A DNA stretch of 14,358 nucleotides from Antarcticimicrobium sp033791545 (GCA_033791545.1 JASJGL010000022.1:1-14358); one strand, 5' to 3'. Numbered from the stretch's first letter, positions 1 through 7,688 are shown. Numbers and translations: made by a program. Notes: a model not told the origin generated them from the sequence alone.

Positions 1-573
1 ATCGTGATTGGCGGCGAAAAGATTGCGATGCGCGCCGATGGCACTGCCGCGAACCGGCGCCAGATCGAGCGCATCCGCACCCGGCTGGCCATGGTGTTTC
101 AGCAGTTCAACCTTTGGACCCACCGCACCCTTCTGGAAAACATCATCGAGGTGCCGATCCATGTGCTGAAGACCCCGCGCGCCGAGGCCGAGGCCCGTGC
201 GCGGGAGCTTTTGGCCCGCGTGGGCATGGCCGAGAAGGAAGACGCCTTCCCCGCCTTCCTGTCCGGCGGCCAGCAACAACGTGCGGCCATTGCCCGGGCG
301 CTGGCGGTAGATCCCTCCGCGATGCTGTTTGACGAGCCGACCTCAGCGCTGGACCCGGAACTGGTGGGCGAGGTGTTGACCGTAATCCGCGATCTTGCCG
401 CCGAGGGGCGGACCATGTTGCTGGTCACCCATGAAATGAAATTCGCGCGTGAGGTGGCCAACCACGTCGTGTACCTGTTCAAAGGCCGTATCGAAGAGCA
501 GGGCCCACCTGCCGAAGTCTTTGGAAATCCCAAGTCGGAGCGGTTGCAACAGTTCCTCAGCTCCGTCTCCTGA
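1..573 (+). CDS. Polar amino-acid ABC transporter ATP-binding protein (5' partial)
   Basis: Cytoplasmic ATPase that powers a polar amino-acid importer (HisP/GlnQ type). The frame is open through the left window edge, so the N-terminus with the Walker A loop lies outside; the GTG at 4 is an internal codon, not the start. Visible motifs are the Q-loop (VFQQFNLW), the ABC signature LSGGQQQR, Walker B followed by the D-loop (MLFDEPTSALD) and the switch histidine (VTHEM). The C-terminus ends as usual for the family (KSERLQQFLSSVS). It is the first visible gene of a four-gene importer operon, followed 45 nt later by the binding protein. The order of motifs makes the family certain; the exact amino acid carried cannot be read from it. 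Confidence 0.95.
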   Translation: MVIGGEKIAMRADGTAANRRQIERIRTRLAMVFQQFNLWTHRTLLENIIEVPIHVLKTPRAEAEARARELLARVGMAEKEDAFPAFLSGGQQQRAAIARALAVDPSAMLFDEPTSALDPELVGEVLTVIRDLAAEGRTMLLVTHEMKFAREVANHVVYLFKGRIEEQGPPAEVFGNPKSERLQQFLSSVS

Positions 574-618
574 TCCACAAACCAACAGAAAACAAAACGC
601 CAACCAGGGAGAACCCAT

Positions 619-1383
619 ATGAAACTGAAAACCCTTCTTGCCGCCGCGGTTGCGGCAGTGACCTTTGCCGCCGGAACGGCCAGCGCCGAACAGGTCAAGA
701 TCGGCATCGCAGCCGAACCTTATCCGCCGTTCGCCTCGGCCGACAGTTCCGGCAATTGGGTCGGCTGGGAAATCGAGATCATCAAAGCCGTCTGCGCCGC
801 AGCCGAGCTGGATTGCGCGATCACACCAGTGGCCTGGGACGGCATCATCCCGTCGCTGACTGGCAAGCAGATTGATGCGATCATGGCCTCCATGTCGATC
901 ACCGCAGAGCGTCTGAAAACCATCGACTTCTCCGATCCCTACTACAACACCCCCGCGGTGATCGTGGCAGACAAGTCCATGGACATCGAAGCGACCCCGG
1001 AGTCCCTGGCGGGCAAGATCGTTGGCATCCAGGCCTCTACCATCCACCAAGCCTATGCGCAGGAACACTTCAAGGACTCCGAACTGCGCGTCTATCAAAC
1101 CCAGGATGAAGCCAATCAGGATCTGTTCGCCGGCCGCATCGACGCCATCCAGGCCGACAGCATCGCCATGGCGGATTTTGTCGCCTCGGACGCCGGAAGC
1201 TGCTGCGAGATCAAGGGCGCGGTTGCCGATGACCCAGCCATTCTGGGGCTTGGCGTGGGCGCAGGTGTGCGTAAGGGGGACAGCGAGCTGCTGGAGGCGC
1301 TGAACACGGGAATCGCCGCCATTCTGGCCGATGGCACGCATGAGAAGATTACCGCCGAATACTTCACCACCAGCATCTACTAA
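619..1383 (+). CDS. Amino-acid ABC transporter periplasmic substrate-binding protein (family 3)
   Basis: Periplasmic receptor of the importer, 254 aa, the normal family length. Residues 1-23 form a clear Sec signal peptide (KLK, then an Ala/Val-rich core, ending ASA before Glu24). The family 3 signature SMSITAERLKTIDFSDPYY lies near residues 91-109, and the second-lobe segment RIDAIQAD near 173-180 is typical. Four cysteines are visible: Cys59 and Cys66, and the adjacent pair Cys195-Cys196; disulfides are plausible in the periplasm. The start is fixed by a good ribosome site (AGGGAGA, 606-612) before the ATG. It is followed after 9 nt by the first permease. Ligand class is polar or charged amino acids or a derivative; nothing here decides which. 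Confidence 0.95.
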   Translation: MKLKTLLAAAVAAVTFAAGTASAEQVKIGIAAEPYPPFASADSSGNWVGWEIEIIKAVCAAAELDCAITPVAWDGIIPSLTGKQIDAIMASMSITAERLKTIDFSDPYYNTPAVIVADKSMDIEATPESLAGKIVGIQASTIHQAYAQEHFKDSELRVYQTQDEANQDLFAGRIDAIQADSIAMADFVASDAGSCCEIKGAVADDPAILGLGVGAGVRKGDSELLEALNTGIAAILADGTHEKITAEYFTTSIY

Positions 1384-1392
1384 GACGCCCGG

Positions 1393-2157
1393 GTGGAGAC
1401 GATTCTGAACACGCTTGGCCTGAACACGCTTGGGCTGAGCGAGAGCGCACAACTGTTGTCGCTCTCACCGCCGGGCTGGGGGGCCAACCTGCTGCGCGGG
1501 TTGGCCAATTCACTGCAGATCGCGTTTGGCGCCTTCGGATTGGGCCTGCTGATCGGCCTTCTGGGGGCCTATGGCAAGCTCTATGGCGGCAAGGTCACCC
1601 GCGATCTTCTGGCCATCTACACCACCGTCATCCGCGCCGTGCCCGAACTGGTGCTGATCCTGATCCTCTACTATGTGGGTACCGATCTGATCAACAAGAT
1701 CGCCGCCATAATGGGCTATGGCCGGGTTGAGATCAGCGGCGTCGTGGCTGGCATTTGGGTTCTGGGCATCGTCCAAGGCGCCTATTCCACCGAAATTCTG
1801 CGCGGCGCCATTCAATCGGTTCCGCCCGGTCAGATCGAGGCAGCGCGTTCCTTCGGGATGCCGGCGCTGATGGTCATGCGCCGGGTGACCCTTCCTGCCA
1901 TGATGAGTTTCGCGGTGCCCGGTCTGGCCAACCTCTGGCTGATCGCCACCAAGGATACGGCGCTTCTGGCTGTTGTCGGTTTCAGCGAACTGACCCTTGA
2001 AACCAAACAGGCGGCCTCCAGCACACGCGCCTATTTCACCTTCTTTCTCGCGGCAGGGGCGCTCTATCTCATGGTCACGCTCTGCTCCGGGGTGGTTTTC
2101 GGCTGGGTCGAAAAATGGGCCCGTCGCGGCCAGCCCTCGCTGAAGGGCGCGCGCTGA
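1393..2157 (+). CDS. Amino-acid ABC transporter permease (HisQ-like)
   Basis: Inner-membrane permease of the importer, 254 aa, with several hydrophobic segments from about residue 38 onward. The ABC-contacting EAA loop is seen at GQIEAARSFGMPALMVMRRV. The best start is GTG at 1393, 9 nt after the binding-protein stop. There is no good Shine-Dalgarno sequence before it, so translation probably relies on coupling with the gene before; a TTG at 1456 is a weaker alternative. The first codons contain an unusual tandem repeat (LNTLG twice). The TGA stop shares its A with the ATG of the next gene. It should form a heterodimer with the downstream permease. Confidence 0.93.
   Translation: METILNTLGLNTLGLSESAQLLSLSPPGWGANLLRGLANSLQIAFGAFGLGLLIGLLGAYGKLYGGKVTRDLLAIYTTVIRAVPELVLILILYYVGTDLINKIAAIMGYGRVEISGVVAGIWVLGIVQGAYSTEILRGAIQSVPPGQIEAARSFGMPALMVMRRVTLPAMMSFAVPGLANLWLIATKDTALLAVVGFSELTLETKQAASSTRAYFTFFLAAGALYLMVTLCSGVVFGWVEKWARRGQPSLKGAR
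1405..1434 (+). repeat. 15-bp tandem duplication inside the permease 5' coding region
   Basis: Two head-to-tail copies of CTGAACACGCTTGG plus one base (1405-1419 and 1420-1434) differ only at the last base (C versus G). They encode LNTLG-LNTLG in frame, so the duplication adds five residues to the cytoplasmic N-terminus without breaking the frame. Confidence 0.9.
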
Positions 2158-2933
2158 TGATCACTTTGCGCGCCTTGATGCAACCCCATCGCGTCGTCAT
2201 GATGCTGATGTTCGCGGCCTTTTTGGTCTGGTGCGGCGTCTCGCTGCGTTGGGATTGGCTGCCGCACTACATGCCGCTTGCGATCGCAGGCCTGTGGACC
2301 ACGCTCTGGATCTTGGTGGTCACGACGGTTCTCGGTTTTCTGTTGGCGATCCCGCTGGGATTGGCCCAAGCCGTCGGCCCGTGGTATCTGGCCGTGCCGG
2401 CCCGCATGTTCTGCACGGTCATCCGCGGCACACCGCTGCTGTTGCAGCTCTGGCTGCTGTATTATGGGCTTGGATCCCTGTTTCCGCAGTTTCCCTGGAT
2501 CCGCTCGTCCGAGCTGTGGCCCTATCTGCGTCAGGCTTGGCCCTATGCGGTTCTGGCCCTGACCTTCTCTTATGCTGGATATGAAGGCGAGGTGATGCGC
2601 GGCGCCTTTTCCAGCGTCGCCAAGGGGCAGTTGGAGGCGGCCAGGTCTTTTGGCATGCCACGCCTGACCATGTTCCGCCGGATCTGGCTGCCGCAGGCGG
2701 TCCGCAATGTGCTGCCGACCTTGGGCGGCGAGACCATCCTGCAATTGAAAGCCACCCCACTGATTGCCACCATCACGGTCATGGACATCTACGCCGTCTC
2801 ATCGCGGGTCCGCTCCGACACCTTCATCGTCTACGAACCGCTGCTCTTGCTGGCGCTGGTCTACATGGTGATCGCAGGGATCATCGGGTTTGCGTTCAAC
2901 TATGTGGAACGTCAGGTTCCCGGCCGACGCTGA
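2157..2933 (+). CDS. Amino-acid ABC transporter permease (HisM-like)
   Basis: Second membrane subunit of the importer, 258 aa from the ATG at 2157. That start is preferred because it overlaps the previous stop as TGATG and has AAGGG at 2143-2147, 9 nt upstream. An in-frame ATG at 2115 would add 14 residues inside the preceding gene and is less likely. Hydrophobic helices are evident (for example the segment starting WTTLWILVVTTVLGF). The EAA loop reads GQLEAARSFGMPRLTMFRRI, closely matching that of its partner permease, as expected of a HisQ/HisM-type pair. It is the last gene of the plus-strand operon; a hairpin terminator begins 55 nt after its stop. Confidence 0.95.
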   Translation: MITLRALMQPHRVVMMLMFAAFLVWCGVSLRWDWLPHYMPLAIAGLWTTLWILVVTTVLGFLLAIPLGLAQAVGPWYLAVPARMFCTVIRGTPLLLQLWLLYYGLGSLFPQFPWIRSSELWPYLRQAWPYAVLALTFSYAGYEGEVMRGAFSSVAKGQLEAARSFGMPRLTMFRRIWLPQAVRNVLPTLGGETILQLKATPLIATITVMDIYAVSSRVRSDTFIVYEPLLLLALVYMVIAGIIGFAFNYVERQVPGRR

Positions 2934-2983
2934 CCCCACACACCCGAGAGTGGTTTACAGAAGAGGCCTCCCCCTGCGAACAG

Positions 2984-3008
2984 AAAAAGGCCCGCCAGAT
3001 AGCGGGCC
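2984..3008. terminator. Intrinsic terminator between converging operons
   Basis: A perfect 7-bp GC stem, GGCCCGC (2989-2995) and GCGGGCC (3002-3008), encloses the loop CAGATA. Read on the minus strand the stem is followed at once by TTTTT (2988-2984), a classical rho-independent terminator for the minus-strand operon, 55 nt after the amidohydrolase stop. Read on the plus strand it is followed only by GTTTCC, so termination of the amino-acid transporter operon there would be weaker. The rest of the 130-nt gap (2934-3063) shows nothing else clear. Confidence 0.85.
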
Positions 3009-3063
3009 GTTTCCGTGACCAACACGGCGCGGATCACACCTCGCCGCAGTGCTCGTGCCCGCG

Positions 3064-4230
3064 TCAGCCGGGCAGGCGTTGACGCACCAGTTCGGTCCAA
3101 TAGGAACAGCCCCAGCCGATCACCTCGTCGTTGAAATCATAGGCGGGGTTATGCAACTGCGCCGAGGGGCCATTACCAACGTTGATCATCGCGCCGGGCA
3201 CCTCGTTCAGCATGAAGGAGAAATCCTCGCCCCCGAGGGTCGGCGGCATATCGGTAAATACATTCTCTTCGCCCACCACGGCGCGGGCGGCCTGCACGGC
3301 AAGCTCGGTCTCGGCCTCGTGGTTGACCGTTACCGGATAGTTCCGGGAATACTCCAGCCTCCCGACGCAGCCAAAGCCCGCCGCAACCGAGCTGACCAAA
3401 GTGCCAAGGCTGCTTTCGATATGATCGCGGACCTCTTGGCGCAGGGTGCGCACGGTTCCGGTGATCTTGATTTCCTGCGGGATGACGTTGAAGGCATTGC
3501 CGCCCTCAATGGTGCACAGCGACACGACCGAGGCCTCGAACGGGTCGATGCTGCGCGCCGACATCGCCTGCACCGCCTGAATCACCGCCGCCGTTGCCGG
3601 CATCGGGTCGATCGCATTATGCGGCTGCGCGGCATGCCCGCCCCGGCCCGAGATGGTGATCTCGACCGCATCGACCGACCCCATGATCGGACCCGACGCG
3701 ATGGTGAACTGGCCCAACGGCAGGTTCGGGCGGTTGTGCATGCCGTAGACTTCGTTGCAGGGCCATTTCTGGAACAACCCGTCCTCGATCATCGCGCGCG
3801 CGCCAGCGCCGCCCTCTTCAGCGGGTTGGAAGATCACGATAACGGTGCCGTCAAACGCCCGGCTTTCCGCCAGATGCTGTGCCGCGCCAAGCAACATAGT
3901 GGTGTGGCCGTCATGGCCGCAGGCATGCATCTTGCCCACCACGTCCGATGCCCACTCTGCGCCGGTTTCCTCGGTGATCGGCAGCGCATCCATATCGGCG
4001 CGCAATCCGATACTGCGCCCCGAGGTATTGGTCCGCCCCCGGATCACACCGACGACACCGGTGCGCCCGATGCCCTCATGCACCTCATCGACACCCGCCG
4101 CGCGCAGCGCATCGGCCACCTTGCCGGCGGTACGCGACACTTCATAAAGAAGTTCCGGATTGCGGTGCAGATCGTGACGGAAATCCACAAGTGTTTCGAT
4201 CTCGCGCGAGACCCAGTTTTCGATTGCCAT
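3064..4230 (-). CDS. M20D family amidohydrolase (hippurate hydrolase / N-acyl amino acid amidohydrolase type)
   Basis: Metal-dependent cytoplasmic hydrolase, 388 aa, the normal size for the M20D (HipO/AbgB-like) group, which cleaves N-acyl amino acids and related amides. Metal-site features are the MHACGHDGHT motif (Cys104, His106), the QPAEEGG motif (Glu138/Glu139), GMHNRP (His165) and the late histidine in QLHNPAYDF (His360). The dimerisation domain occupies the middle. Its ATG lies 3 nt after the stop of the ATC-hydrolase-like gene, and the ribosome site AAAGGGG (4245-4239) sits inside that gene's end, so the two are co-translated. Linkage suggests it acts on the product of the ring-opening enzyme, perhaps N-carbamoyl-L-cysteine, but known N-carbamoyl-cysteine amidohydrolases may belong to another M20 subgroup. 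Family is sure; substrate is inferred. Confidence 0.93.
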   Translation of the reverse strand: MAIENWVSREIETLVDFRHDLHRNPELLYEVSRTAGKVADALRAAGVDEVHEGIGRTGVVGVIRGRTNTSGRSIGLRADMDALPITEETGAEWASDVVGKMHACGHDGHTTMLLGAAQHLAESRAFDGTVIVIFQPAEEGGAGARAMIEDGLFQKWPCNEVYGMHNRPNLPLGQFTIASGPIMGSVDAVEITISGRGGHAAQPHNAIDPMPATAAVIQAVQAMSARSIDPFEASVVSLCTIEGGNAFNVIPQEIKITGTVRTLRQEVRDHIESSLGTLVSSVAAGFGCVGRLEYSRNYPVTVNHEAETELAVQAARAVVGEENVFTDMPPTLGGEDFSFMLNEVPGAMINVGNGPSAQLHNPAYDFNDEVIGWGCSYWTELVRQRLPG

Positions 4231-4233
4231 GAT

Positions 4234-4704
4234 TCAGGCCCCTTTCTTCATCCGGTAGCGGAAATCACAATGGCTGGCGCCCTTCATGATGGTCTGTGTC
4301 CGGGTCAGTTCCATATCCGGATTGTAGCCGACGCAGAAATCCCCGTCGCGGTTGCACGACAGCAGATGGCCGATATCGCCCACCCCCATCTCGCGGTACA
4401 TCTCGGCATAGCGGCAGCGGGTGACGTTGAAATCCATCTTGTCGGCCGAGGTTTCCAGCGTTTCCAGTTCCAACGCCCCGCCTTTGGTCCAGTTTGGCAG
4501 GATCGCGGCGAAATCCTCCAGCGTGGCGGGATGGTCGAGACCGGCCGCCATGGCCTTGCCCTGCGCAATGGCCGAGCGCGAGCAGGTCTCGCCGATCACC
4601 GCCTCGGCCTCTTCCCGGCCAGAGCGTTCCACGATCACGTCAAAGACATGCTTCAGGATCGCCGCCTCGATCCGGCGCATTTCCAGAATCGGAATATCTG
4701 TCAT
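4234..4704 (-). CDS. L-2-amino-thiazoline-4-carboxylate hydrolase family protein
   Basis: Small 156-aa protein recognised as the ATC-hydrolase family from its C-terminal half: a TRCRYAEMYREMG segment (95-107), LLSCNRDGDFCVGYNP (114-129) and the ending MELTRTQTIMKGASHCDFRY. In characterised Pseudomonas strains such an enzyme opens the thiazoline ring of L-ATC to give N-carbamoyl-L-cysteine. Five cysteines (41, 97, 117, 124, 146) and His113 and His145 are visible; the ones in the conserved C-terminal blocks are likely catalytic or metal ligands, which is an inference. Ribosome site AGGA (4714-4711) precedes the ATG. It lies 12 nt after the FAD oxidoreductase stop and 3 nt before the amidohydrolase. 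The family is broad, so other cyclic substrates are possible. Confidence 0.82.
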   Translation of the reverse strand: MTDIPILEMRRIEAAILKHVFDVIVERSGREEAEAVIGETCSRSAIAQGKAMAAGLDHPATLEDFAAILPNWTKGGALELETLETSADKMDFNVTRCRYAEMYREMGVGDIGHLLSCNRDGDFCVGYNPDMELTRTQTIMKGASHCDFRYRMKKGA

Positions 4705-4716
4705 GGTGTTTCCTGT

Positions 4717-6021
4717 TCAAAGTTTGGGGTCTACAAGATCCTTGCGGCGCAGCCTGGCAAGGTAGGTCGGGGCAAACCGGCGCACGAGGCCGTGAAGCGG
4801 GAACGGATGCGGCTCGCTCACCGGCAGCGCCAGATCGCGCGGATCCTCACCGGCAACGGCTCGGGCCACCTCACGCCCCAGCGCGACGCCCAGCGCCACG
4901 CCGCGCCCGTTGAAGCCCATCCAGGCCCAGCCATTCGGGCCCAGCGAATGAACCCGTGGAAAACGATCCCAGTTCATGCCGATGTAGCCGGACCAGACAT
5001 GGGTCATCTCGGGCACGCCCAGCTCTGGGAATGCCTCGGCCAGATTGCGCGCCGCCTTGGCGCGAACCCGCTCCTCGACCTTCCAACTGCCCATCACCGC
5101 GCCGCCGGTGATCAAACGATTGCGGGCATCGTAGCGGAAAAACCGCAGATCCCCACGGGTGTCCGAAACCGCCTGCCGTCCGGACAGGATCTTGGCGCGC
5201 AGATTGTCTGACACCGGCGGGGTCGACATTTGCCACGACAACACCGGCACCACGGAGCGGGCCAGCCGGGAGGCCAGTTTCGGCACCAGTTCCCCGGTAT
5301 AGGTATTGGTCGCCAAGATCAGCGAGCGCGCCCGGACCCGGCCGTGATGCGTCATCACGACCCACTCGGAGCCGACGCGCTCAAACCGCTGCACCGGGCT
5401 TTGCTCATAGATCGTGCCGCCATGATATTCGACCGCGCGCGCCAGCCCACGCGCCAGCGCGAGCGGGTTGATATGGCCGCCCGAGGGCGCCAGAATTCCG
5501 CCATACCAGAAATCAGACCCCAGCAGTTCCGTGGTCTGCGCCTGATCGAGAACCTCGATATCCAGCCCGAAACGGGTCCATGCCTCGGCGCGGTTCTGCG
5601 TCAGTTTCACCCGCCCCGGCGAATGCGCCGGCTGAAACCAGCCGGTCTGCTCAGCCTCGGCGTTGATGCCTTCGCGGCGGATGATGTCAAAGACCGTGGC
5701 CGCGCTCTGGCCGATCATCTCGGCAAAACGGCGCCCGGTCTCGCCATAGCGGGCAACCCAGGCATCGGGTTCGGCCGAGGTCAGCGTCGGGATCACCTGG
5801 CCGTTGTTGCGCCCCGAGGCGCCCCAGCCCACGGCCTCGCCCTCAAGCACCACCACATTGCCGCCTTCGCGCGCCAGATGCAGCGCCGCCGACAGGCCGG
5901 AAAAGCCGCCGCCGATCACGACGGTGTCGGTCTCGATATCCGTTTTGAGGTGCGGCGCCGTGACCCGTTCGGGTGCTGTCGCGGCCCAGATCGACGGTGG
6001 GAAGGCTACCTTTCCACTCAT
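4717..6021 (-). CDS. DAO-family FAD-dependent oxidoreductase (gamma-glutamylputrescine oxidase-like)
   Basis: Soluble flavoenzyme of 434 aa in the D-amino-acid oxidase/glycine oxidase/PuuB superfamily, which oxidises primary or secondary amines. The FAD-binding dinucleotide fold is clear: VVIGGGFSGLSAA (Gly37, Gly39, Gly42) and the acidic end of the second strand (VVVLEGE, Glu60). The GWGASGRNNGQ motif (65-75) is the hallmark of the PuuB/OrdL-like branch. The C-terminal flavin-contact region GWAWMGFNGRGVALGVALG is intact. Its ATG overlaps the preceding stop by four bases (ATGA, 6018-6021), with GGAG (6033-6030) 8 nt upstream. In this operon it might oxidise a ring-containing or N-substituted amino acid released from the imported compound; the substrate cannot be read from sequence. 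Confidence 0.92.
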   Translation of the reverse strand: MSGKVAFPPSIWAATAPERVTAPHLKTDIETDTVVIGGGFSGLSAALHLAREGGNVVVLEGEAVGWGASGRNNGQVIPTLTSAEPDAWVARYGETGRRFAEMIGQSAATVFDIIRREGINAEAEQTGWFQPAHSPGRVKLTQNRAEAWTRFGLDIEVLDQAQTTELLGSDFWYGGILAPSGGHINPLALARGLARAVEYHGGTIYEQSPVQRFERVGSEWVVMTHHGRVRARSLILATNTYTGELVPKLASRLARSVVPVLSWQMSTPPVSDNLRAKILSGRQAVSDTRGDLRFFRYDARNRLITGGAVMGSWKVEERVRAKAARNLAEAFPELGVPEMTHVWSGYIGMNWDRFPRVHSLGPNGWAWMGFNGRGVALGVALGREVARAVAGEDPRDLALPVSEPHPFPLHGLVRRFAPTYLARLRRKDLVDPKL

Positions 6022-7673
6022 GCCTGATACTCCATTTCGGTGCTCGTTTGCAGCGCCTCTGCGGCCTCTTGCGGCAGCCAGAACCAGCGCAGATCCTCGT
6101 CGTCGGCCCGCTCAAAGGTCGTCGCCACGGCCTCCAGCGTCCGGCCTTCGCGCGACAGTGCCCGCGCCTCGGCAAGACAGGTGTCCATGTCAGGAGGGGG
6201 CGCCATCGCCTCCGCCGTACGGGTCCAGAGATCGGACAGCCGCGCTGGGACATCCTCTGTCACCGGACGCCGGGCGCGCCACATGCTTTCCGCCGCATCA
6301 AGCTCATACAGAGGCAACAGACCCGCACCTTCACGGGCGATGAACTCCAATGCGCGCGCGATGCGGTCCACGTCTTCTTCCGAGAAAAAGTAATTGACCC
6401 CCAGCCGCACCCAGCCCGGACGCAAGACACCAAGCCCGCGGTTCACCGCATCGGAATGACGCAGCGAGCGCGCCCTGTCGATCTCTAGCAGCGCATGGCC
6501 ATAGGGTCCGGCACAGGAACAGCCGCCGCGCGCCTGAATGCCGAACAGGTCATTGAGCAGCGCGACGACAAAGCCATGATGCAGGAGGCGGGCGCCAACC
6601 CGGATATTGAAGGAAAAGATCCCCAGCCGCTGCGCGTTGCGCGGCCCCAACAGCTCGATCCCCGGAATGGCGACAATAGCCTCCTCCAGACGCCGCGAAA
6701 GCTGGCTCTCGCGCGCCTCGATCGCCTCGGCGCCCAGATCTGTTTTCAGCGCCATCACCATCCCGGCGCGAATATTCTCGACAATCGACGGGGTGCCCGC
6801 CTCTTCTCGTGCCTCGATCGACGACACATAGTGATGATCCTCAGGCGTGACAAAAGCCACGGTGCCCCCGCCGACAACAGTGGGCCGCGCAGTGCTCATC
6901 AACCCGTGATCCACGATCAAAAGGCCCGAGGCTCCGGGGCCACCGGGAAATTTGTGCGGGGAAATAAAAGCCGCGTCAATCCGATCCCCCGCGCCGGGCG
7001 CGCTTTCAGCCAGCGAAATGGCGACATAGGGCGCAGCGGCGGCAAAGTCGATCACGCACCAGCCGCCCACGGCGTGCAGGGCCATGGCCACGGCCCGGAT
7101 ATCCGTGCGCACCCCGGTCACGTTCGAGGCCGCCGAAAAGGCGCCCACGATCAGTGGCGCATCGCGATGCGCCTCCAGCTCGGCCTTGAGCGTGCTCAGG
7201 CAGACCCCGCCCGAGGCGTCCAGCGGGATACGCACCAGTTGCGCGCCGCTCTCGCGCCACGGCAAATCATTGGAGTGGTGCTCATAGGGACCCACGAAAA
7301 CAACCGCATCCGGGCCAAGCTGGCCCGCCGCGCTGCCCATCTGCAACGCCCGCACCAGTTTGTCCGAGGCGGCAGTGGTCCCGGCACCGGCAAAGATCAC
7401 CGCATGATCATCATCCGCGCCGACACCTTCGCGCACAGCATCGCGGGCCAGTTCGCGCAGCTGGGTGGTGCGCCGCCCGGTAAAGGAGGTCTCGGTATGG
7501 GTATTGCCATAGAACGGCAGCACCTGGGTGCGGATCGTCTCTTCGATAAAGTCGAGCGAGCGCCCCGAGGCCACATAATCGGCATAGATCAACGCCCGTG
7601 GACCGAACGGACCCGGGATCGCCACGCCTTCGCCGATCAGGGCGTGGCGGATATCATCGAATTGCATGCTCAT
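6018..7673 (-). CDS. Class V PLP-dependent enzyme, cysteine desulfurase / isopenicillin-N-epimerase-like, with C-terminal extension
   Basis: Fold-type I PLP enzyme, 551 aa. Visible features are the N-terminal GNTHTETS motif (57-64), the phosphate-binding AGAGTTAAS (95-103), Asp209 (VIDFAAAAPY) that would contact the PLP ring nitrogen, and the Schiff-base lysine Lys241 in SPHKFPGGPG. A cysteine-rich active-site-type loop, ARGGCSCAGPYG, carries Cys385 and Cys387 where desulfurases have the catalytic cysteine. The core ends near residue 440; about 110 further residues (roughly 442-551, ending near DLRWFWLPQEAAEAL) have no function I can name. The usual SufS/IscS length is close to 400 aa. The ATG at 7673 is chosen; an ATG two codons later (7667) is equally possible. 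It follows the transporter ATPase by 15 nt. It probably removes sulfur from cysteine or a cysteine-like product, but epimerase or lyase activity is not excluded. Confidence 0.88.
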   Translation of the reverse strand: MSMQFDDIRHALIGEGVAIPGPFGPRALIYADYVASGRSLDFIEETIRTQVLPFYGNTHTETSFTGRRTTQLRELARDAVREGVGADDDHAVIFAGAGTTAASDKLVRALQMGSAAGQLGPDAVVFVGPYEHHSNDLPWRESGAQLVRIPLDASGGVCLSTLKAELEAHRDAPLIVGAFSAASNVTGVRTDIRAVAMALHAVGGWCVIDFAAAAPYVAISLAESAPGAGDRIDAAFISPHKFPGGPGASGLLIVDHGLMSTARPTVVGGGTVAFVTPEDHHYVSSIEAREEAGTPSIVENIRAGMVMALKTDLGAEAIEARESQLSRRLEEAIVAIPGIELLGPRNAQRLGIFSFNIRVGARLLHHGFVVALLNDLFGIQARGGCSCAGPYGHALLEIDRARSLRHSDAVNRGLGVLRPGWVRLGVNYFFSEEDVDRIARALEFIAREGAGLLPLYELDAAESMWRARRPVTEDVPARLSDLWTRTAEAMAPPPDMDTCLAEARALSREGRTLEAVATTFERADDEDLRWFWLPQEAAEALQTSTEMEYQA

Positions 7674-7688
7674 CAGTTTCTCTTTCTG

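Noticed and set aside
343..1452. 369-codon minus-strand frame across the ATPase end and binding protein
   Set aside because: It covers parts of two genuine plus-strand genes and their gap, with no recognisable domain.
2115..2156. 14-codon N-terminal extension of the HisM-like permease
   Set aside because: It lies wholly inside the preceding permease gene; the ATG at 2157 has AAGGG at good spacing and the TGATG overlap.
3049..5211. Long plus-strand open frame (720 codons) opposite the amidohydrolase, ATC-hydrolase-like and FAD genes
   Set aside because: It spans three recognised genes and their junctions on the other strand, and its product is rich in Arg, His, Gly and Ala with no family features. 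It is a shadow of high-GC codon use.
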